Positions 59,501 through 64,000 of a stretch of 64,000 nt of DNA are shown piece by piece. Each line of letters opens with the position of its first letter. Position 1 is the stretch's first letter. This stretch comes from Tolypothrix sp. NIES-4075 (GTDB lineage: Bacteria > Cyanobacteriota > Cyanobacteriia > Cyanobacteriales > Nostocaceae). The notes under the pieces were generated by a model. It had not been told where the DNA came from, searched no databases, and saw only the letters and a list, made by a program, of their open reading frames with translations. A program made the translations under genes and the position numbers. Where the stretch lies: NCBI RefSeq assembly GCF_002218085.1, contig NZ_BDUC01000002.1, positions 620,001 to 684,000 of the forward strand, given 5' to 3'.

Positions 59501-61292
59501 TGTTTAAAATTTCCGAGCAAAAAGTTTGTTTGAGGTCAAAAGTATCTCCGCAAGTTAGAGAATTGTTTGGCGATCGCGCCATGATTATTTCATAGCTCGC
59601 GCTTTCAATTCGCGCCAAAATCCCGAAATCCAAATCAAATGTTCGACATCCCATTGCTAACAGTCTCTGGATGCGTTGCTCAAAATTCCGGCTGCGATCT
59701 GCTGCTACCTCATAAAGCGATCGTACCGATGCTTCATTTTCTCGCAGTTCGGCTTCGACTCGTTTCCGCTTTTGTTGAGCTTCAGCATCTTTAATGACAA
59801 TTGTCAAGTAATTCGCAACTTCGGTGAGCGTAGCAATTTCATGTTCGCTCCACTGTCGGGGTTCTGCGGAATCAAAACAAAGTAAACCTGTTAGTCCGTC
59901 CGAATCTCGTAACGGTATCTCCAAAACAGCTTGAGTGTTACCTGCCAACATCCGAGGGACTAACGATACCAAACGTTCATCTTGAGTCACGTCTTCAATT
60001 ATCATCGTCTTACCGCTAATTAAAGCCTGGAAATAATCACCAGCAGTACTTAGGTCAACGACAAACCCTGTAATTCGTGGCATTCCTTCTGGTTCCACAG
60101 AATGAACCACCTTTAACATCCCTTGCTCATTAATAGTCGAGAAAGCCACACGTAAAGTTTGAAAATACTTGCTAACTTGTTCGACAGTATGCGAAATTAC
60201 TTGTGTGACAGACATTCCGGAAGTGATGTTAGTTGCAATATTATTCAGCAGTCTCAAGCGAATTTGACTTAAAAGCAGTGCTGACTCTGCGTGCTGACGC
60301 TGGATAATAAATTCTTGTAATTGCTGCTCTCTTTCCCGTAAAGTTGACTCTGTATGCTTATGCTCGGTAATTTCTCTCTCTAATTGCTGCTTTGCTTTTT
60401 CTAGCTGCTTTGTCCGCATTAAAGTTTTTTGGGCAAAATAAACAGCCAATGCTAGCAGCCAACCACCGAGCAACCCTCCAATTAATACCACCGTTGGCAG
60501 ATACGATTGAGCCTTATTTAGTAACTTTTGTGTCGGCTTTATCCGCACCTGCCATTTAGCATTATAAAAGTCAATTTCTGTTTGATAACTCCATTTTTGA
60601 TGATGTTGCTTATTCTCATAATTATTATTGTAAATTTCTTGATATCCGTCGAAAATACTAATTGTATATTTATGTAATTCTTTCTCTTTAACAATCGGAT
60701 CAATTAACGATTTAACTTTCAAAAAACCAATAATAAATCCATGATGTTTCTGCTCATTACGCAAAGTAAAGTAAATATAAAATACCTTAGCCCCTTCAAC
60801 TAAATTTATAGACTGAGTAACAATTATTTTTTGATTTGTAAGAGCATGATTTAAAATAGTTCGTCGTTGCGGAGCAACTCTCAAATTCAAATTATTATCG
60901 GCTTCGTTACCTGTTATAGGTACAATCCAGCGGACTTGATATGAAGAATCTACCCACTCTATCGCCTGAAAACCACTGTAATTTCTGATGAAATACTTTG
61001 CATCCGCTTCCCACTCCTGCCTAGTATTACCAGTACGAATTGAAGAGCGATTTGCCATCCGCTCTAGTACTTGAACACGATTTTTTAACTGTGCTGTAAT
61101 TTCCGTTTTTACAGCAGATGATTGCTGTTCAATTAGTTGTTCAATTTGCTCTTTTTCTTTAGCAATTAGTCCTTGCCAAAGTAAAATAGTTATAAGTGAA
61201 GTACCAATTGCAATTATAATTGGTAACTTTCCTGGCATCGGTTGTTTAATACAAAGTTTTAGCCAGGAATAATATCTATTTTGTTGAGTCAC
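56559..61292 (-). CDS. Hybrid sensor histidine kinase with CHASE-like, GAF, two REC and Hpt domains
   Basis: 1,577 residues from a GTG at 61292. In order: a membrane helix (LPIIIAIGTSLITILLW), a CHASE-like outer domain (about 70-260), a second helix (PTVVLIGGLLGGWLLALAVY), a coiled coil, three GAF domains (about 365-860), HisKA with the phosphorylated His in AMMSHEIRTPMNAVIG, an HATPase domain (NLLSNAIKF, RDTGIGIPKE, GGTGLGLAIS), two receiver domains (VAVLDMHMSQMDG and LVFMDVQMPEMDG) and a C-terminal Hpt (AHSLRSLSVTIGA). It senses an external signal and relays phosphate, probably to the coupled REC-GGDEF protein. A 30-odd residue insertion in the HATPase domain (58085-58200) contains a palindrome. 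Confidence 0.94.
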   Translation of the reverse strand: MTQQNRYYSWLKLCIKQPMPGKLPIIIAIGTSLITILLWQGLIAKEKEQIEQLIEQQSSAVKTEITAQLKNRVQVLERMANRSSIRTGNTRQEWEADAKYFIRNYSGFQAIEWVDSSYQVRWIVPITGNEADNNLNLRVAPQRRTILNHALTNQKIIVTQSINLVEGAKVFYIYFTLRNEQKHHGFIIGFLKVKSLIDPIVKEKELHKYTISIFDGYQEIYNNNYENKQHHQKWSYQTEIDFYNAKWQVRIKPTQKLLNKAQSYLPTVVLIGGLLGGWLLALAVYFAQKTLMRTKQLEKAKQQLEREITEHKHTESTLREREQQLQEFIIQRQHAESALLLSQIRLRLLNNIATNITSGMSVTQVISHTVEQVSKYFQTLRVAFSTINEQGMLKVVHSVEPEGMPRITGFVVDLSTAGDYFQALISGKTMIIEDVTQDERLVSLVPRMLAGNTQAVLEIPLRDSDGLTGLLCFDSAEPRQWSEHEIATLTEVANYLTIVIKDAEAQQKRKRVEAELRENEASVRSLYEVAADRSRNFEQRIQRLLAMGCRTFDLDFGILARIESASYEIIMARSPNNSLTCGDTFDLKQTFCSEILNTDEPLTVDRYNISSWQNHPAYSKLRIESYIGTRVLVAGKLYCTLCFWSRARRYKPFKSSDKELLKLMAQWLGSEIERHQAQTALQQQFQRTLLFKQITQEIRQRLSAKEIFQTTAIQIGQTFGVNRCAIHEYISTPIPHIKVMAEYLEPGYISLLGLEFPVIDNPYLEKLLAQDLALVSPDVYSEPLLKPVESICREIKLKSNLAIRTSYQEESNGLIALHQCDRFRSWTSDEIELLESVAAQVGIALAQANLLEQETKQRQELTVKNLALEQATREAEAANRAKSEFLAMMSHEIRTPMNAVIGMTGLLLDMELTEQQQDFVETIRSSSDVLLAVINDILDFSKIESGKLNLEKHPFNLRNCIEEALDLLAPQAAAKSIDLAYLIDPQTPTTIVGDNTRLRQILVNLLSNAIKFTEVGEVVVSVTAKQIEEGERNKKNLYPLTPVSTHTETCPSDWLPFSLSPDFCKKSTYYEIQFAVRDTGIGIPKEQIKRLFKPFSQVDASTTRRYGGTGLGLAISKRLSKMMGGWMWVESCIDIGSTFYFTLVAESAPSEMVDLQGLQSNLVGKRLLVVDDSAINRQIIALQAYNWGMIVQAAKSGLQALEFITSQEQFDIAVLDMHMSQMDGLSLAERIHSLPGCEEMPLVILSSVGKITQKELGTKAEFIAVLSKPIRQSHLYDVLIRLLCRQRICVLPLPFSPPIFNSRISQELPLRILLVEDIALNQKVALQMLQRLGYRADVANNGLEALAALRRQSYDLVFMDVQMPEMDGLEATRCICEEWSQCDRPWIIATTAHAMQGDKEQCLSAGMNDYISKPIRVEALIQSLENYKRLRQSDFTSAIETSDVNQEKLVFRQEIVYKNVAPAIDAETFQGLKQMTGNDAEMMAEIIDSYLEDAPQRLSAIALAFEQKDAALLRSTAHSLRSLSVTIGAMPLALLCSQLEVMGRAETISVSTLVLQLEKEYQRVETALQLQHSPEAK
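58093..58109. repeat. Palindrome inside the kinase ATPase domain
   Basis: GACTTCT, TGC, AGAAGTC. It encodes part of an insertion (PDFCKKSTYYEI) between the N box and the G1 box that other kinases do not have. The inserted DNA continues to about 58200 and looks like an intergenic repeat that became coding. Confidence 0.6.
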
Positions 61293-61745
61293 TTGTTCAT
61301 CTTTATCTTTAGAAAGAACTGGGCACGTTCAAACATAATTATGTCCGCCGCGAACATCCACGGCAGACGAATTATATTAGCGCCTACTTATCTATATAAA
61401 GTCTCATATTATTCAACTAATTAGATATCGTATAATTGCGGAAAGTTTATAAATAATTAATAATAAATACTGATTTATCTTTACAAAAATTAAAATACCA
61501 CCAATAGTATACGTAGGGTGTGTTAGGACATTCGTCAATCGCGCACCGTCTGTGATGTCTCGGTGCGTTACGCTTTTGCTATAAAGGACTGCGCTGTGCG
61601 ATCGCTAACGCAATGGACTCTTTTGGGGGAGGACGGCAGTTTTGCGGGAAGAAAATCTACACCGCAAACTGCCTCGAAAATCCACACCCCAATAAGCCGG
61701 ACCCTACGTGTATTTCAAAAATAAAATATTAGTCCTATAGGCTTT
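61293..61745. other. Intergenic region, no gene seen
   Basis: A repeat-like phrase (ACGTAGGGTGTGTTA ... GGTGCGTTACGC) at about 61510-61572 resembles the GCACCCTACG motif near 26845. The rest is AT-rich to mixed sequence. It probably holds the promoter of the kinase operon. Confidence 0.45.
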
Positions 61746-62366
61746 TTAATCAGTAAGCTGCTGATACCTTTGCTGAATATCCTCAATCGTAAACACCGCT
61801 TCAAACTTCAACCCCACCGACTGATAAAACTCAGCACCACCCTGTAAGCGATCTATCAGTGAAATTACTTCAGTAACGGTATAACCTGCATCTCTAAGTC
61901 GTTCCACCGCTTTCATCGCCGATCGCCCTGTAGTCACGACATCTTCCAAAACCACTACTGTTGCATTCTCTGGCAAAGTGGGACCTTCAATATATGCTTT
62001 TGTCCCGTGTCCTTTAGCTTCTTTGCGAATAATTAGCGCTGGTATTGGTCGATTTTCATACGCAGAAACCACACTCACTGCTGTGACAATTGGATCTGCA
62101 CCCAATGTCAAACCGGCTACAGCTTGCGTATTTTCTGGTAGTCGGGATAGAAGAATGCGACCAATAGCTAAAGCACCTTGAGGATTAAGTGTTACCTGCT
62201 TCCCATTGATGTAATAAGAACTCGCTTGCCCAGAAGAAAGTATAAAATCACCTTCTTGGTAAGCCAGTCGGCAAAATAAATCTAGCAACTGTTGGTGCAG
62301 AATATTCAAATCGGCAGTAGATGCCCACAAGTCAGACTGGGTAAAGGTTTCAGCTTGATAATTCAT
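61746..62366 (-). CDS. pyrE: Orotate phosphoribosyltransferase
   Basis: 206 residues from the ATG at 62366; a GTG three bases upstream is an alternative. It joins orotate and PRPP in pyrimidine synthesis. The PRPP-binding motif is VVVLEDVVTTGRSA, with the flexible loop IRKEAKGHGTKAYIEG and the N-terminal FILSSGQASSYYINGKQVTL. The length is typical. The gene appears monocistronic; no other pyr gene is nearby. Confidence 0.96.
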   Translation of the reverse strand: MNYQAETFTQSDLWASTADLNILHQQLLDLFCRLAYQEGDFILSSGQASSYYINGKQVTLNPQGALAIGRILLSRLPENTQAVAGLTLGADPIVTAVSVVSAYENRPIPALIIRKEAKGHGTKAYIEGPTLPENATVVVLEDVVTTGRSAMKAVERLRDAGYTVTEVISLIDRLQGGAEFYQSVGLKFEAVFTIEDIQQRYQQLTD

Positions 62367-62468
62367 CACAATACATTAAAAGTTGTGCTACACCAAAGGT
62401 TGAACTCATCAAAGTTCTGAAATTAAGCATAAGTTAAGATTTGCCCATCATATTGAGGAGTAATAAAT

Positions 62469-62900
62469 ATGGGTATAAAATTTAAAGCTCTTGGCGGTTT
62501 ATTAGTGCTGCTAGCTGCGAGTATTAGCATTCCAGCTTTTGCCGATGACAAGGGGACAACTAATTATGAAACACCGAATGAAGTATTTGACCGAGCTTTC
62601 TTTAAAAACGATCGCAATTTCTACGGCAACAACACTTTTAGACGGCAAATAGACTGGCTGGTAGGACCTGGTTCGTTGTTCCGCAATTCCTTCCCAGAAA
62701 GTGAAATAGCGCGTGATGCTGAGTTGGTTAACGTTGTCTATCGCGACGTTCTCAATCAGCAAGTTGGCAACGATCCATATATTCGCACGCCAGATTTACC
62801 CAATCCTTATAATACATCCTTAATGATGTCTCCTCGCTTAAACTCCAACAAGCTCAAAACCGGCACTGAATTTAGGTTTGATACTGTACCACCTCGCTAA
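62469..62900 (+). CDS. Secreted protein of unknown function
   Basis: 143 residues, ATG at 62469 after GAGGAG. A signal peptide (MGIKFKALGGLLVLLAASIS, then IPAFA before DDKG) is clear. The mature part is polar and aromatic-rich (NEVFDRAFFKNDRNFYGNNT, QIDWLVGPGSLFRNSFPESE) with no cysteines. I recognise similar proteins in cyanobacteria only as conserved secreted proteins. It is probably periplasmic. Function unknown. Confidence 0.75.
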   Translation: MGIKFKALGGLLVLLAASISIPAFADDKGTTNYETPNEVFDRAFFKNDRNFYGNNTFRRQIDWLVGPGSLFRNSFPESEIARDAELVNVVYRDVLNQQVGNDPYIRTPDLPNPYNTSLMMSPRLNSNKLKTGTEFRFDTVPPR

Positions 62901-63073
62901 AATACCGCTACGCTAAATCAATAGTCAATAGTCATGATTTTTATGACTATTGACCAAAGTCCAAAATTTTTGGCGTTGTATATTTTTGGGATAATTTTGT
63001 GATATGCGTCAAAAATTGAACGTCTCTAGGATTCATCCCACGGTCATGCAATGCCAAATTTATCATGATTGGA

Positions 63074-63146
63074 TGCGCCCTACTGGAATCGAACCAGTCT
63101 GAAAGCGAATTATGAGCTCGCTGCCTCCCCAATCGGCCAAAGGCGC
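63074..63146 (-). tRNA. tRNA with CAT anticodon (probably tRNA-Met, elongator)
   Basis: Read on the minus strand, the 73-base sequence starts GCGCCTTTGGCCGATTGG and ends AGGGCGC plus discriminator A. The acceptor stem is GCGCCTT/AGGGCGC, the anticodon stem GCGAG/TTCGC with loop CTCATAA (anticodon CAT), and the T arm ACTGG-TTCGATT-CCAGT. The 1-72 pair is G-C, so this is not the initiator. It may be elongator Met or the Ile2 type read with lysidine. The D arm is unusual (GCC/GGC stem around GATTGGGGA). CCA is not encoded. Confidence 0.88.
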
Positions 63147-63402
63147 TTATTTAGGTTTGAGATTGCTATGAATTCTTAGCCCTATTGCTAATTTTAGCGT
63201 TAGGTAGCAACCTCACGACTCGATTTTAACATGAGTTCACAGACTGTGAACCCTCTACAATAGTTTAGCAGATTTTATACTACATAATTTGACACAGAAA
63301 TAGGGCAGACTAATATTGATTAAGTCTTTTAAAGATTGAAGTACACACCTTCAATTTTTTTACATAAATAGACTATCATTCTTTGGCAATAGCTTCTTGG
63401 CA

Positions 63403-64000
63403 ATGAAATTAAATTCCACTGTACTTCTGACGTTGATTTTATTAACCCTAATGTTGGGAGCGGGTTCTGTAAGCGCGTTTTGGGGCTTTACTTTGGGGAG
63501 TTCCGCACTTAAGGGTGTGACAACCCCAGATGGTCGTCCTACAACCAAATTCGCCAGCAGTAAGGCAAACAGCGCCCAACATCAAGCGGTAACGTTATTA
63601 AGAGAGGAAGAAATCCTCAAAATTGTTAAGTCCCGGATTGAGGGTAAGAGCAAGGCTGCTAAAGCTAAAAAGTCTGATGACGAGGACGAAGAAAATACCC
63701 GCAAGCCAAAACCTCAGGAAACACCGACTGAAGTCGAAGAAAAACCCCAAGCCGGATTTCCCATCGCTGCTGAAAGCCAGAAAGTAACAATTTCTGTACA
63801 ATCTGCTCGCTACTCTGGCGGTGATTTGCTACTTCGCGTGAAAATGCAGAATAAAGGAGCCGATTCCGTGCGCTTTTTATACAGTTTTTTGGACGTCACC
63901 GATGACAAAGGACGAACTTTAAGCGCCAGTACCGAAGGCTTGCCAGCAGAATTGCCTGCAAATGGACCGACATTTTCTGGTACAGTGAGTATTCCTACGC
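63403..64000 (+). CDS. Secreted protein of unknown function, cut by the window edge
   Basis: The ATG at 63403 opens a frame that runs to the end of the window (199 codons). A signal peptide (MKLNSTVLLTLILLTLMLGA, then GSVSAFWGF) is followed by a charged linker rich in Lys/Asp/Glu/Pro (KSDDEDEENTRKPKPQETPT) and a beta-rich domain (KVTISVQSARYSGGDLLLRV, SFLDVTDDKGRTLSASTEGL). It is probably anchored or free in the periplasm. I do not recognise the family. Confidence 0.75.
   Translation, partial: MKLNSTVLLTLILLTLMLGAGSVSAFWGFTLGSSALKGVTTPDGRPTTKFASSKANSAQHQAVTLLREEEILKIVKSRIEGKSKAAKAKKSDDEDEENTRKPKPQETPTEVEEKPQAGFPIAAESQKVTISVQSARYSGGDLLLRVKMQNKGADSVRFLYSFLDVTDDKGRTLSASTEGLPAELPANGPTFSGTVSIPT

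Overview
The window is a 64 kb piece of a cyanobacterial chromosome. The evidence is the very frequent HIP1 octamer GCGATCGC, heptanucleotide short tandem repeats between genes, an NdhD subunit of the photosynthetic NDH-1 complex, a PTOX-type plastoquinol oxidase, an Obg/SecA/DnaA/AspRS housekeeping set of cyanobacterial type, and a protein with the C-terminal domain of Mo-dependent nitrogenase. The many repeats, relic genes and signalling proteins suggest a filamentous, probably heterocyst-forming (Nostocales-like) species. I cannot name the species from sequence alone.

Layout. 1-2.7 kb: a truncated glutathione S-transferase gene with an unknown partner gene, a TPR protein, and an ISL3 transposase relic. 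2.7-7.6 kb: a tight three-gene operon, MscS channel - class III nucleotide cyclase - MscS channel with a cyclic-nucleotide-binding domain. 7.6-11.7 kb: a relic alpha-carbonic anhydrase, a histidine-phosphatase/membrane/EF-hand fusion with no normal start codon, and a dihaem cytochrome c. 12-19.6 kb: housekeeping block with secA, a small phosphatase, a zinc-ribbon miniprotein, a cluster of DnaA boxes, dnaA, an HtrA-type protease and def. 19.8-22.9 kb: a sugar-kinase-like phosphotransferase with a DOMON-like partner, a MITE-like element, and a Panacea-antitoxin/toxin pair. 23-30 kb: ndhD and a three-gene ABC exporter operon. 30-34 kb: a repeat-bracketed pentapeptide-repeat membrane protein, a 21-bp tandem repeat array before a ParD antitoxin, and a DUF29 gene. 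34-42 kb: aspS, two membrane-linked glycosyltransferases, a PTOX-like oxidase, a 51-residue protein and a SAM hydrolase.

42-49 kb: a 1,022-residue beta-helix surface protein, two small membrane proteins, obg, a TerB/Mo-nitrogenase-C protein, and a decayed BrnT/BrnA toxin-antitoxin locus. 49.5-55.4 kb: a DUF3182 protein, a methyltransferase next to a glutamate-cysteine-ligase-like enzyme, and a lipoprotein phosphatase. 55.5-61.3 kb: a response-regulator diguanylate cyclase coupled to a 1,577-residue hybrid histidine kinase. 61.7-64 kb: pyrE, two secreted proteins of unknown function and a tRNA with a CAT anticodon.

The most distinctive systems are the channel-cyclase-channel operon (a possible membrane-tension/cAMP circuit), the Ca2+-binding membrane histidine phosphatase with its missing start, and the glycine-zipper pentapeptide protein flanked by two 85-bp repeats. 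Palindromic repeats occur between genes throughout, and at two places one sits in frame inside a coding sequence. Three partial toxin-antitoxin loci and two gene relics mark an actively remodelled accessory background.
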